Shown piece by piece: positions 11,447-23,947 of a stretch of DNA of 64,000 nt. The position numbers and the translations under genes are program-made. Location of the stretch: positions 62,001-126,000 of the forward strand of contig JBBHKE010001526.1 in assembly GCA_037447655.1 (NCBI GenBank), read 5' to 3'. The notes under the pieces were generated by a model. It was not told where the DNA came from, searched no databases, and saw only the letters and a list, made by a program, of their open reading frames with translations. Positions within the stretch are counted from its first letter, which is position 1; each line of letters starts with the position of its first letter. This DNA is from Zygnema cylindricum. Its lineage: Eukaryota > Streptophyta > Zygnematophyceae > Zygnematales > Zygnemataceae.

Positions 11447-11894
11447 GGTTATGGACCCAGCAACGCCAATACCGTTGCCAAATTTAATGGCTCAGGTTTT
11501 TACGGATGGAAATATCGGATAGAGCATCTTTTGCGCCGCGAAAAACTTTGGTCAATCACTTGTGGCAGCGAGATAGAACCTGCAGATGCTGCCGTAAAAA
11601 CTAAATGGCTTGCTCGAAACGAGGAAGCCCACTCTCGGCTTATCCTCGCTCTAGAGTCATCTCAGATTGACATCATCCGTGACGCCACTTCCCCTCATGA
11701 AGCGTGGTCACTCTTGACTGCTGCTTATGAAAATCAGTCCCGGTCTAATAAATTAGTCCACAAGCGGTAGCTCAACTCTTACAGAAAGCTTCCTACCGAT
11801 TCTATTCAGACCTATGTTCAGCATCTGAAATCTCTTGCTGGACAACTCAAAAGAGTTAATGCTAATACATCGGACGATGATCTAATCTCGACAA
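11429..11894 (+). pseudogene. Copia element B gag, first part (split by element C)
   Basis: N-terminal gag frame ([16 protein letters not shown], then KLWSITCGSEIEP) closely resembling the gag of element C. It carries a TAG at 11768-11770 and is cut at 11894 by insertion of element C. The reading (D-D-D-L-I-S-T-I) resumes exactly at 17003 (L-G-G-L), which proves that the two parts were continuous. The primer-binding site GGTTATGGACCCAGC begins at 11447 and overlaps the coding sequence. Confidence 0.88.
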
Positions 11895-12316
11895 TATTAG
11901 ATTAGAAGTCATGGCAACAGAAATAGAGTGGAAGATAAAAGGTAGCCTGAAATGTAAGTCTTTTAATTGATAAATAATAAGAAGACAAAACAGACTTTAA
12001 GTAGGAAAGGGAAAATACTCTGACAGTGACCTCTCAGAGACTGAAGTAACTTTCCTAACCTGAAGGGTCACTTGACCCTTCACTCAAAAGTATCCGGTCA
12101 AGATTTATAAACAGATCTTTGACCGGATTCAATTCTGACAGTACTTGAAGTACGCAGGTAAAACAGATCTGACAGGATACAAAAACAGATCTGACTGACA
12201 GACTGGCAAACTGAATTACCGAAATCCTAGATCCTAGAATTCTAGATTCCGGTATTCTAAAGTACTACTAGTTGTCTGAATACAGAATACTTCTAGCAAA
12301 GCCTGAACATCTAACA
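11895..12316 (-). repeat. 3' LTR of Copia element C
   Basis: 422 bp, minus strand, TGTTAGATGTTCAGGC at the 12316 end and CTAATA at the 11895 end. A polypurine tract AAAGAAAGGGAG lies just outside (12317-12328). It pairs with the 5' LTR at 16585-16997. The target-site duplication GACAA is at 11890-11894 and 16998-17002. Confidence 0.92.
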
Positions 12317-12329
12317 CTCCCTTTCTTTG

Positions 12330-15300
12330 CTAGAAGTTAAGACCGGCTGAAGTTCGATGAAGTTCGAACTGAGGTCGATGAAGGCCCTTGGTGAGAAAAT
12401 CTGCCAATTGGAGTGAAGTCTGGCAGTACTGGAAGGTGAGAGTGCCAGCTGCAATGGCCTCCCTTGTAAAATGGTACTGTATGTCGATATGCTTTGTTCG
12501 TCGGTGGTGCACTGGATTGCTCATAAGAGCAAGGGCTCCTTGAGAGTCACAAAAAATTGTATTTGGAGAAGATGGAGGAAACTGAAAGATTGGAGAGGAG
12601 GGATCGAAGCCATATGGCTTCTTTAGCAGCGTGAGTCGCTGTCATGTACTCTGCCTCTCTGGAAGACAGAGCGACTGTCGGCTGCTTCTTGGATGCCAAG
12701 GAGACAAGAGCTCCTCCGAGAGAGAAGCACACGCCGGAGGTGGATCGGCGAGTGTCCAGATCTCCCCCCAGTCCGCATCACAAAAGCCAACAAGGACTGG
12801 AGAGGATGCGCCAGAGAAGGTGGGACGGAGAGTACTAGTGCCTTTGAGGTAGCGGAGTACGCGCTTTGCAGCGAGGAGGTGCTCAAGGGAGGGATTAAAG
12901 AGAAACTGGTTGAGTTGGCCAACAGCAACCGCAACGACTGGCCGAGTGCCAGTCATTGCATACATGAGGGAGCCCACCATGGATCTATATAGGTCAATAA
13001 TATCTCCATGGACAGGCCCATTGGAGTTGCTAGTGAGTTTGGTATTAGCATCCAAAGGGGTAGAGACAGGTGTGCAGTTAGACATAGAAAACCTGTCTAA
13101 AATTTCAGCAATGAATTTTTCCTGAGAGAGGTAGAGGGTTCTGGTTGCCCTATCACGACTTACTAGGATACCAAGGCAATACTCTAACTCTCCTAAGTCT
13201 GTCATAGAGAAATGAGAGTTGAGCATATGTTTGACCAAAAGAATTTGAGTGAGAGAAGGGCTGGAGAGGAGGAGATCATCAACATAGATGGTGATGATGA
13301 TAAGGGTCTCAGATTTACCTCGGATGAATATGCCGAAATCTGCATCCAATTTGAAAAATCCTTCGCTGAGGAGAATAGACTCCAAAAGCTGGCTCAAGAC
13401 ACGGGGGGCTTGTTTTAGGCCGTATAGGGACTTTAGGAGGCGGCAGACGAGGTGCTTTGTGCCAGGAGAGATGTATCCTTCTGGTTGCCGAATGAAGATT
13501 TCCTCTTGTAGGTCACCGTAGAGGAAGGCAGTCTGGACGTCCATCTGATGGACGTGCCAGTCTTGGGAGGCGGCAAGTGAGAGGAGGATGCGGATAGAGG
13601 CAAATTTTGCGACTGGAGCATATGTCTCGGTAAAATCCAGGTTCTTTTTGGAGAAAACCCTTGGCGACAAAGCAAGCCTTGAAGCGATCAAGGGAGCCAT
13701 CTGCCTTGGTTTTGATCCGTAAAACCCACTTTGAGCCTATGGCTTTGCGGCCTGGAGGGAGAGTAGTCAGCTTCCAGGTGCCATTTTGCTTTAAGGAGGC
13801 AAATTCGGCATCTGTAGCGGCCTTCCAGGCTGCAGCATTGGGACCAGCCATGGCGGCTGAGAAGGATAAGGGAACATCAGAGGTGGCGATGTGGGCAACT
13901 CCATGGGAATTTGGAGCTGTCTGTGCTTCAATGCGTGCACTTCTACGGACAGCGGGTGGCTGGTCTGGGGAAGGGATAGATGGAATGTTGTAGGGAGGAG
14001 CAGATGGTGAGATGGGAGAGAGGGAGTACGGGTCAGAGACTGTTTTGGCAAGAGGAAGTGAGCCAGAGAGGGGGGATTGGACAGATGTAGTGCGGTTGAG
14101 TAAGGGCAAAGAGGGTAAAGGAGGAGGTTGGGGGGAAAGAAGAGGAGAAAGGAGGGAAGAGGCTGGAGTTGGAGAAGGAGAGATGGGAAGATGAGACAAA
14201 GTAGGAGAAGGAGGGTTAGAGGAGATTAGTTTGAGAACAAGGGGTTTTTCATCAAACATGACATCACGACTTAAAATGACGCGCCGTTCGTTATGGAGCC
14301 AAATTCGGTAAGCTTTGGAATCGGTGGCACAGCCGACCAAATATCCAGATTTGGCACGACTGCTCCACTTGTGCTGAGCAGTGAGGTCTTTCGCCCAAGC
14401 AATGCTTCCGAATATTCGTAAGTGAGAAACGTCCGGTTTTTGGCCTGTCCAGGCCTCGTGTGGGGTGAGGTTTGGAATAGCTTGGGTAGGGCATAAATTC
14501 CGAAGGTAGTTCGCTGTAGTGACGGCTTTGCCCCAGAACATTGGTGAAAGGAGGGCGAAATGTAACATTGACCGTGCCATGTTGACGACAGGACGGTTAT
14601 ATTGTTCTGAGACTCCGTTTTGTTGGGGAGTATGAGGTGTCGTAGTTTGATGCACGATTCCATGAAGCGAGAGGAACGAGGAAAACTCTTTGGAGCAAAA
14701 CTCCCCTCCGTTGTCAGTTCGGAGGATTTTAATGCGACAGTTGTGATGATTTTCAACTTTCGCTTTAAAAGTTTGGAATGTAGCGAAAGTATCGGATTTG
14801 CGACGTACAAGGTATAGGTGACTGTAACGAGTAGCATCGTCAATGAAAGTGACGAAATACATTGCTCCATTATGACTTGGGTTGGACATTGGTCCACAAA
14901 GGTCAGAATGGATTAAGGAAAGGGGGCCGTTGGATTGTGTGGTGCTTGAAGGAAAGGATGGTCCTGGAAATTTTCCTTCGATGCATCCAGTACAAAAAGG
15001 GATTTTTCTGTTCATAAGAGAATCCAATCCCGTGACAAGGCCCTTCGATAATTGGTGAAGGCTAGGACCGGAGAGATGGCCGTACCGTAGGTGCCATTTG
15101 GAGAGGGTGATATGTGGGGAAGAGATGGCAACGTTGGCAGATCCAACGGAAGAAAAGGAGGAGAGATTATAAATGTCTCCTTGTTTTACTCCTGATCCAA
15201 CGGTTTGGTTTGTGTGAGTTAAAAAATTGACATGATTGGAGGAGAATACGGCCGTAGCTCCTTGATGTAATGCCGCGCCAACTGAAAGTAGATTCTTTCG

Positions 15301-16602
15301 TAGAGCAGGGAAAAAAAAGACGTTGGTGAGTTTAATGCTGGCGTGATTTGGGGATCGACCGGGAGTGTTGATTTGGCCAACGTGCGTCGCTGTAAGGGCG
15401 GCGTTATTGCCAAGGAGAATTGGCATTGGAGGACTGAGTGGGGCGATGGAGACGAACCAATCGGAACGTGAAGATAGATGGTGGGAAGCACCGGAGTCAA
15501 CTATCCAGTTGTCGTCAAGTACAGTTGGTGATGGTACAGACTCAGTGGAGCTGAAAACTGTCGTTAAAGCGAATCCAAAATCGGATTGCGTTAGTGGAGC
15601 CGAAGGGTTTACATCGACCGTTGGAGGAAAGGGCGAAGATGGATGGCCAGGAGCGTGAAATGGATATGATTGAGCGTATCCCGGATGATGTGAGATGGAT
15701 TGATCTGACGGAGGAGGATTGGCGTAATAGTACGGTTGGGCGAGAGGGTTGGTTGGAGGAAAGTGAACGGCCGAAACTGTGGCTTCAGCGGCGGAGGCTT
15801 GACCTTGATATGGTCCACGACCTCCTGGATGACCTCCCCCACCCGTACGGCCTGGTCCTCCTTGACGATCATTTTTCCGTTTGAGAGCCGGACAGAAATC
15901 AATTGTGTGATCAGTCGCTCTGCAATAGCGACAGGTGGTAGAGGAGGATTTTGGTGGCTTGGGATTGGTGAAAATCGCTGCCAAAGCAACGATTGGCATG
16001 TTTTGAAATGATTGCTTCATTTCCTCATGGACCAGACGAGCAGTTATTGTGGGAATGGTTAACGCAGTTGGAGAATTGTCAAGAGAGGAAATAAGGGACG
16101 AATAGGAGTCCGACAGACCACCAAGGATTGCCGAGATAAGATCATCGTCAGAGATTTTCGCATTAATACTCTTGAGCTGTCCTGCCAGGGATTTCAGATG
16201 CTGAACATAGATCTGAATAGAATCGGTAGGTAGCTTTCTGTAGGAGTTGAGCTGTCGCTTGAGGAATAGCTTGTTAGACCAAGACTGATTTTCATAAGCA
16301 GAGGTCAAAAGTGACCATGCGTCGTGAGCCGAAGTGGCGTCGCGGATAATGTCAATCTGAGATGACTCAAGCGCGAGAACAAGCCGAGAGTGGGCTTCTT
16401 CGTTGCGAGCGAGCCATTTGGTTTTTTCAGCAGCATCTGCAGGTTCGATCTCGCTGCCACAGGTGATTGACCAGAGTTTTTCGCGGCGCACGCGGCGCAA
16501 CAGGTGCTCGATCTGATATTTCCATCCGTAAAAGTCTGAGCCATTAAATTTTGCAACGGTATTGGCGTTGGACAGCCCATAACCTATTAGATTAGAAGTC
16601 AT
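12330..16602 (-). pseudogene. Copia element C gag-pol, nearly intact
   Basis: Starts at the ATG inside the 5' LTR (16602). The first open frame of 1029 codons (16602-13513) holds gag (GYGLSNANTVAKF), a CCHC knuckle (CRYCRATDHTIDFC), protease (DSGASHH), GAG-pre-integrase, and integrase with HSDLCGP, RTDNGGE and NGVSE. A proline/serine-rich linker and the start of reverse transcriptase follow. A frameshift near 13600-13640 moves RT with YVDD to another frame (to about 12660), and further shifts near 12650 and 12540 break RNase H ([16 protein letters not shown] near 12500). It is the best preserved copy of this family here. It needs few changes to be open, so it is probably a fairly recent insertion. 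Confidence 0.93.
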
Positions 16603-16997
16603 GGCAACAGAAATAGTGGAAGATAAAAGATAGCCTGAAATGTAAGTCTTTTAATTGATGAATAATGAGAGGACAAAACAGACTTCAAGTAGGAAAGGGA
16701 AAATATTGTGAGAGTGACCTCTCACAAACTGAATGAACTTTCCTAACGTGAAGGGTCATTTGACCCTTCACTCAAAAGTATCCGGTCAAGATATATAAAT
16801 AGATCTTTGACCGGATTCAATTCTGACAGTACTTGAAGTACGCAGGTAAAACAGATCTGACAGGATAAAAAAACAGATCTAACCTGGCAGACTGAATTAC
16901 CGAAGTCCTAGATCCTAGAATTCTAGATTCCGGTATTCTAAAGTACTACTAGTTGTCTGAATATAGAATACTTCTAGCAAAGCTTGAACAACTAACA
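16585..16997 (-). repeat. 5' LTR of Copia element C
   Basis: 413 bp, minus strand, starting TGTTAGTTGTTCAAGC at 16997 and ending CTAATA at 16585. It matches 11895-12316 with small differences. Immediately inside, 16584 onward on the minus strand, is GGTTATGGGCT, the putative half-tRNA primer-binding site. Confidence 0.92.
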
Positions 16998-19900
16998 GAC
17001 AATCCTTGGCGGCCTGCCGCACTCCTATTTGTCCCTCATTTCCTCCCTTGACAGTTCTCCAACTACGCTCACTATTCCAACTTTAACGGCCTGATTGGTA
17101 CATGAAGAAATGTAACAGTCGTTGCTTTGGCAGCGATTTCCACCAATCTTAGGCCACCGAAGTCCGCTTCCACCACCTGTCGCTATTGTCGAGCTACAGA
17201 TCACACCATTGACTTCGGTTTGGCCCTCAAAAGGAAGAATGATCGTCAAGGAGGACCATGACGTACGGGTGGGCGAGGTCATGCAGGAGGTCGTGGAACA
17301 TATCAAGGCCAAGCCTCCTCAGTTGATGCCACTGTTCCGGCAATCCAATTTCCTCCAGCAAATTCTTTCGCCCCACCGTACCATTACGACAATCCTCTTC
17401 AGTTGGATCATTCCATCTCTAATCATCCCGGATACGCTCCTAGTCATCCATCTTCGCTTCTTCCTCCAACGGTTGATGTAAACCCTTCGACATCACTAAC
17501 GCAATCCGATTTTGGATTCGCGTTGGCGACAATTTCTTAACCCTATCACGTCAGTTCCATCACCAACCATACCTGACGACACCTGGATTGTTGATTCTGG
17601 TGCTTCGCACCACTTATCTTCACGCTCCGATTGGTTCGTCTCGATCGCCCCACTAAATCCTCCAATGCCGATCCTTCTTGGAAATAATGCCACCGTTACG
17701 GCCACGCACATTGGCCAAATGAACACTCCACTTAAATCTCCAAATTCAACAAGCATGAAACTCTCCAACGTCCTCTTTGTCTTTGCCTTACAAAAAAATA
17801 TTTTTTCGATCGACGCGGCTTTACAGAAAGGGACCACGACTGTATTTCCTCCACCCACATCACCTTTATAAATTAAACAAAAATCACCATTGGATCAATA
17901 ATTAAGTTCGGAGACATCTACATTCTTTCCTCTTTTTCTCCCATTGGATCTGCCAACGTTGCGATCTCTTCACCGCATAATACCCTTCCCAAATGGCACC
18001 TTCCGTACTGTCATCTCTCAAGTCCTAATCTTCATCAGTTATTGAAAAGCCTTGTTAAGGGCTTTGACTCCCTCGTGAACCACAAAATTCCTTTTTGTAC
18101 TGGATGCATCGAAGGAAAATTTCCACGTTCGTCCTTTCCTTCAAGCAACACTCAATTTAACAGTCCACTTTCCTTAATCCATTCTGACTTATGTGGACCG
18201 ATGTCCAAACCAAGTCATAATGGAGCGATGTATTCGTCACTTTTATCGACGACGCTAGTCGTTACAGTTACGTGTACCTTGTACGTCGCGAATCAGACAC
18301 TTTCGCAATATTCCAACAATTCAAATCGAAAGTCGAGAATCAATTGAACTGTCGCATAAAAATTCTCCGAAATGACAACGAAGGGGAATTCACCTCAAAG
18401 AATTTGTTTCCTTCCTCTCGCTCCACGTAATTGTACATCAAGGTAAGACAGCATATTCCCCTCAACAGAACAACGTCTCCGAACGTTATAACTGAATTGT
18501 AGCTAACATGGGACGCTCCATGTTACATTTTGCACTCCTTTCACCTAAGTTCTGGGGAGAAGTTGTCACAACAGCGAACTACCTCCAAAATTTATGTCCT
18601 ACCTAGGCTCTTCCAAACCTCACTCCTCACGAGGCTTCGACAACATCGAACTACCTCCGAAATTTATATCCTACCTAGGCTCTTCCAAACCTCACTCCTC
18701 ACGAGGCTTGGACAGGCTGAAAACTAGACTTTTCACATCTACGAATATTCGGCAACATAGCTTGGGCAAAAGATCTTACGCCTCAGCACAAGTGGAGCAG
18801 GCGTGCCATATCCGGATATTTAGTTGGCTATGCCACCGAATCCAAAGCTTACTAAATCTGGCACCATAACGAACGGCGCGTCATTTTGAGTCGTGACGTC
18901 ACAATCGATGAGAACCTCTTGTCCACACTAATCTCTTCTAACCCTCCTCTTTCGTCTCCTCTCCCTATATCAACTTCTCCAACCCCAGACTCTTCCCTCT
19001 TTTCTCCTCTCTTTTCCCCCCAAGCTCCTCTTTTACCCTCTCTAACCGCATTTCCCTCTCTGCCCTTACTCAACCGCACAAGCTCTCCACCATCCCCACT
19101 CTCTAACCCACTTCCTCCTGCCAAAACACCATCTGATCCGTACTCCCTCTCTCCCATTCCCCCAACTGTTCCTCACTATGAAATTCCATCTATCCCCTCC
19201 CTAAACCAGCCACTTGCTATCCGCAGAAGTGCTCGCATTGAAGCAAGGACAGCTGACATTTCCACCTTCGACGTTCTTTTATCCTTCTCAGCCGCCATGG
19301 CTGGTCCCAATGCTGTAGCCTGGAAAGCCGCTACTGATGTCGAATTTGCCTCCCTGCAACAAAATGTCACCTGGAAACTAACTCCTCTTCCTCTATGGCA
19401 CCTGGAAACTAACTCCTCTTCCTCCAGGCCGCAAAGTGATTGGATCCAAAAGGGTTTTTCGTATTAAGACTAAGGCGGACGGCTCCTTTGATCGGTCTAA
19501 GGCTCACTTTGTGGCGACGGGATTTCTCTAGAAAGATGGCCTTGACTTCACCAAGACATACGCCCCCGTCGCTAGATTTGCCTCCATCTACATCCTTCTC
19601 TCCATTGCCACTTCCTAAGACTGGCACGTCTATCAGATGGATGTGCAAACAACCTTCCTCTATGGGGCCCTAAAGGTAGAAATTTTTGTTCGCCAGCGTG
19701 AAGGCTACATTTCTCTCGGCAAAGAACACCTCGTTTGTTGCCTCCTAAAATCTTTATACTGCCTCAAGCAGGCTCCCCGTGTTTTGAGCCAGCACCTCGA
19801 AGCAGTTCTCTTTAGCGAAGGCTTCTTTAAGTTGGCCGCTGATTTCAGCATATTCATCAAAGGTAATAACGAAACCCTCATCATCATCATTATCTATGTA

Positions 19901-20925
19901 GATGACCTTCTCCTTTCCAGTCCTTCTCTCACTCAAATTCTCCTAGTCAAGCACATGCTCAATTCTCACTTTTCAATGACAAATCTCGGAGAATTAAATA
20001 TTGTCTTGGAATTTTTGTAAGCCGTGATCGGCCGGCAAAAATCCTCTACCTCTCTCTAGAAAAATACATCTCAAAAAATTTGGACAGATTTTCTATGTCT
20101 AACTGCACCTTTGTTGCTACCCTTTTAGATACCAACACTAAACATGTTAGAAATTCCGGTGGGCCTGTCCACGGAAAGATTCATGATTTATATCGATCTA
20201 TAGTGGGCAATCTCATGTATTCAATGACAAGCACTAGGCCAGACATTGCATTTGTTGTCGGTCAACACAGTTAGTTTGTCTCTAATCCATCACCGGAGCA
20301 CCTCCTCGCTAAAAAGAGGGTCCTCCGCTACCTCAAGGGCACCCAGTCGCTTCGCCTCACTTTCTCTGGCGGCTCCTCTCCCACTCTTGTTAGCCATTCT
20401 GATGCAGACAGGAGGGAGACTTGGTTACCCGCTGTTCCACCTCTGGGGTCTGCTTCGCTCTCGGAGGAGCTTTAATTTCTTGGGCATCTAAGAAAAAACC
20501 GACCTGTGGGGTCTGCTTTGCTCTCGGAGGAGCTCTAATTTCTTGGGCATCCAAGAAACAACCGACAGTTGCTCTATCCTCCACCGAGGCGTAGTATATG
20601 GCAGCGACACAAGCTGCCAAAGAGGTCATATGGCTTTGATCCCTTCTTGCAAACCTTCAGTTTCCTCTTTCTTCCCCAACTACAATTTTTTGTGACTCTC
20701 AGGGAACACTCACTCTCATGAGCAATCTGGTACATCATCGACGGACCAAACATATTGAGAATCAGTATCATTTTACTCGAGAGGCCATTGCATCTGGCAC
20801 ACTTATCTTCTAATTTTGCCAGACTTCCCTCTAATTGGCAGATTTCCTCACCAAGAGCCTCCATCGACCTTAGTTTGACCTTCACAAAACTTCAGCCTGC
20901 CTTAACTTCTAGCAAAAAGGGGGGC
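16998..20925 (+). pseudogene. Copia element B gag-pol, second part
   Basis: Resumes B gag after element C (TSD GACAA at 16998-17002). Recognisable pieces in order: gag remainder; protease (DSGASHH near 17592); GAG-pre-integrase and integrase start (HSDLCGP near 18180); serine/proline linker about 18950-19230; RT with YVDD near 19896; RNase H about 20280-20870. There are many stops and frameshifts, and an internal duplication near 18585-18720 (each copy ending in CTCACTCCTCACGAGG). It is clearly older than element C, which sits inside it. Confidence 0.9.
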
Positions 20926-21035
20926 TGTTGGAAGATCATGCTTTGATAGAAGTATTAAACGTTTGGAAAACTAGAGTTCAGAATGTAGAATTTTAGAAGG
21001 TTTTAGTATCTAGGATTTCGATATTCAGTTTGCTA
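20926..21035 (+). repeat. 3' LTR of element B, part 1
   Basis: Starts TGTTGGAAGATCATGC after a purine tract (GCAAAAAGGGGGG). It is interrupted at a TA by the MITE 21036-21574. It continues at 21575-21717 and, after element D, at 23610-23781. Confidence 0.85.
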
Positions 21036-21574
21036 CACCGCGCATCGTTATTAGTGTCAAAGTCACTAATTTGGGTTCTTAAAATTTTGATTTTTTCCTC
21101 AAACAGGATACATGATTTTAATTTTTCCTTGACGTTAATTGAGGTACCGTACAAAATAGCGTAAAGAACTAAAGTTCAATAAGATCTAAATAGCGTGGTG
21201 TACGGTCGATGTCAGACCGTACATAAATGTAACTTTTCAAGTGAAAATTTTACAAAAAATGAATTAAATCAGACGCGTACGCATAAGAACGTGCGCTAAA
21301 AAAACGGGATTGGTCTGACACGTAAATTAGTCTAACATGTACGAATACTTAAATTTCACTACAGTGTACGATTTTTTATATTTTGAACGGATACATATAA
21401 TAATGTATATAATCGTACAGAAAATTTTCCAATTTTGCTGTTCCAAATTAGTGTTAACATTGAAATTAGAATAAACCTTTTTTTTTTTAATTTTCAAATT
21501 CTTAATTAGCGTCAATGACGGTATATTTACTTACACACTATTTAAACTTTGACACTAATAACGGATGCGCGGTG
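21036..21574. mobile_element. TA-target MITE, CACCGCGCATCG family
   Basis: 539 bp with terminal inverted repeats CACCGCGCATCGTTATTAGT and (right end) CACTAATAACGGATGCGCGG TG, flanked by TA. It is inserted in the 3' LTR of element B. The left 100 bp are nearly identical to 62237-62345. Confidence 0.85.
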
Positions 21575-21717
21575 TAGTTTTTCCTATCCTGTCTGATCTG
21601 CTTTTCTCTGATCTGTCTTTCTCTACGTACCTCAGGTGCGATCAGATTAGAATCTGGTCAGAGATCTGTTTACAAATATGGACCGGATCCTTTGAGTGAA
21701 GGGTCAAGTGACCCTTT
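21575..21717 (+). repeat. 3' LTR of element B, part 2
   Basis: LTR sequence from CCTATCCTGTCTGATCTG through GTCAAGTGACCCTT, interrupted by element D. Corresponds to 11155-11280 of the 5' LTR. Confidence 0.85.
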
Positions 21718-23609
21718 TATTGAATGAGTAGTCATAGCAACGGGCAGGAATACAGAAAAGGACAGAAATGGGCAAGTAAAATTTGACGTTTGTTTTTGGG
21801 AAAAGACAGCTGTGGCGCCTTGACGAAGAGCGGCACCAACAGAAAAGAGGTTTTTCTTAAGGCCAGGGACAAGAAGCACATGAGACAGAGTAATAGAAAT
21901 ATTGGTGGAAGGGTCCCTTGGTGTGCAGACTTGTCCAAAGTGGGTGTCAGTTAGGGCCGCATTGTTTCCAAGGAGTATCGTCATGGGTGGAGAAAGAGGA
22001 GCAATGCTGGTAAACCAATCGGATCGAAAAGATAGATGGTGGGAGGCGCCAGAATCGACTATCCAAGAATCGGCAGATTCAGAAAAATCGAGGAGGGAAG
22101 TCGTATTCAAAGCGTAGCCGAATTCGGTTGGAGACGATGCGTACGGATTATCCACTGGCAGCGTTGGATTTGGAGGAAGCGGATTATGGGTGTACAGAGA
22201 GTACGGATTGAGAGGAAATGGGGAGCGCTCCGAGAGATTTTGGTGACCGGGGATCATGGGTTGGACAAAATGATTTGATGCTAACAAAGGATCGTTGGCG
22301 GTTAGAAAGATTGCTTCAGCAGTTGTTGCCTGACAGGCTACAGATTTCGGCCAAGATTTTGTCCACGTCTAGGCTGTCGTCCATAATTCCCTTGACGTCA
22401 ATTTTTTCTTTTGAGTACCGGGCAGACGTCAATGACGTGATCCCCGGATTACAGATTTCGGCCAGGATTTTGTCCACGTCTAGGCTATTGTCTATAATTC
22501 CCTTAACGGTCGTTTTTTCTTTTGAATATCGCGCAGACGTCAATGACGTGATCCGGCGCACGACAGTACCGACAGGAGGAATATTTGGAAATTCGAGTGG
22601 GTGGAGTAAAAGTAGCCAAAGCTACACCAAGAGTTACGGAAAAAATATGTTTAGTTTCCTCGTGTAGTAAACCGGACGTCAGAGATGGAATAGTGACAGC
22701 TGTAGATGAGTTGTCGATAGATGAGATGAAGGCCGAATATGATGCTGGATGACCGCCCAGGATGGCTGAAATGATGTCTTCATACGAGACAATAGCGCCG
22801 ACATTTTTGAGACGGTCGGCAATAGATTTGATGTTGTTGATGTATGCTTGAATAGATTCGGTAGGATTTTCTGAGCACTGTTGAGTTGGCGGCGAAGAAG
22901 TAGTTTGTTAGACCAAGATTGTTCTCATATGCCGTGGACAGAAGCGTCCAAGCACTGTGAGCTAAGGTGGCGTCGCGAATGAGATCAAGTTGTGAGGGTT
23001 CAAGTGCGAGAACTAGCCTAGAGTGCGTATCCTCATTTTTAGCGAGCTAGGCGGATTTAGCGGCGGCATCGGAAGGTTCCCCTTTGCTTCCGTTTATTAC
23101 CGACCAAAGTTTTTCGCGCCGAAAATGGTGCTCAATCTGAAATTTCCAGCCGTAGATATTCGTGCAATTGAATTTGGCAACGGTATTCGAACTAACGGGG
23201 AGAGGCCCATAACCTATTGAATGAGTAGTCATAGCAGCAGGCAGGAATACAGTTAAGGACAGAAATGGGCAAGTAAAAGGTTGCCAGAAATAGTTAATTG
23301 AAATAGGTATTGGTTACTATGAAGACAAAAAGCTAAAGTAGTAACTGAGAGTGTCACGTACTGTCACTCTGACAGTCTATACTACACCCTACGTGATCCC
23401 AAAGAGTCACTTGTCTTTTCTTAGCATGACGAAAGGGCAAGGTGTCTTTTCGTAAGAAGATATCTAAAAATATCTAAATCTGAATCTAAGAGTGAGGTAT
23501 AGAAAATAGATAACAAAAAAACAAAATACTCGACTACATTATCTGGCACTAAGACTGATACATCTAGTTTGTAGCAAAGAAGAATAAAGACGAATCCAGG
23601 ATTCCAACA
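21718..23609 (-). mobile_element. Copia element D, internally deleted derivative
   Basis: 1892-bp minus-strand element in B's 3' LTR, flanked by CCTTT (21713-21717) and CCTTC (23610-23614), a 5-bp duplication with one change. It has a full 5' LTR (23215-23609), gag from the ATG at 23232, and protease (DSGASHH near 22070-22050). It then jumps near 21781 straight into the last 64 bp of a 3' LTR. Integrase, RT and RNase H are absent. Gag also has an in-place duplication of about 110 bp (about 22340-22440 and 22450-22555). It is related to element E and would need proteins from another copy to move. Confidence 0.88.
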
Positions 23610-23781
23610 CCTTCGAGTTAGGAAAATTACTTCAATTTCCGAAAGGTCACTCTCGGATATCTTTTCCTTTCCTATTTAAAGTCAGTTATGTTTTCTGATT
23701 TAACAATCAATACAAAAACTTATATTTCAGACTGCTTTTATTTCCACTCTATTTTTTGCAGCCATGACTTCAAATCTAATA
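23610..23781 (+). repeat. 3' LTR of element B, part 3 (end)
   Basis: Completes the LTR: CTATTTAAAG TATA-like box near 23672, ATG at 23764, end CTAATA at 23781. After it comes GAGGG and a purine microsatellite. The LTR ATG is open into this array up to 23955. Confidence 0.85.
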
Positions 23782-23947
23782 GAGGGAGGTGAGAGGGGCG
23801 AGAGAGAGGGAAAGGGAGAAGAAGAGGGAAAGGGAGACGGAGAGGGAGAAGGAGAGGGAGAGGTAGAGGGAGAGGGAGGGGAAGAGGGAAAGGGAAAGGG
23901 AGAGGGAAAGGGAGAGAGAAAAGGAGAGGGAGAGGGAGGGGAAGAGG
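23782..23947 (+). repeat. GAGAGG-type purine microsatellite
   Basis: Irregular GGGAGA/GGGAAA hexamer array between elements B and F. The same repeat continues after element F at 28216, so F inserted into one array. Confidence 0.9.
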
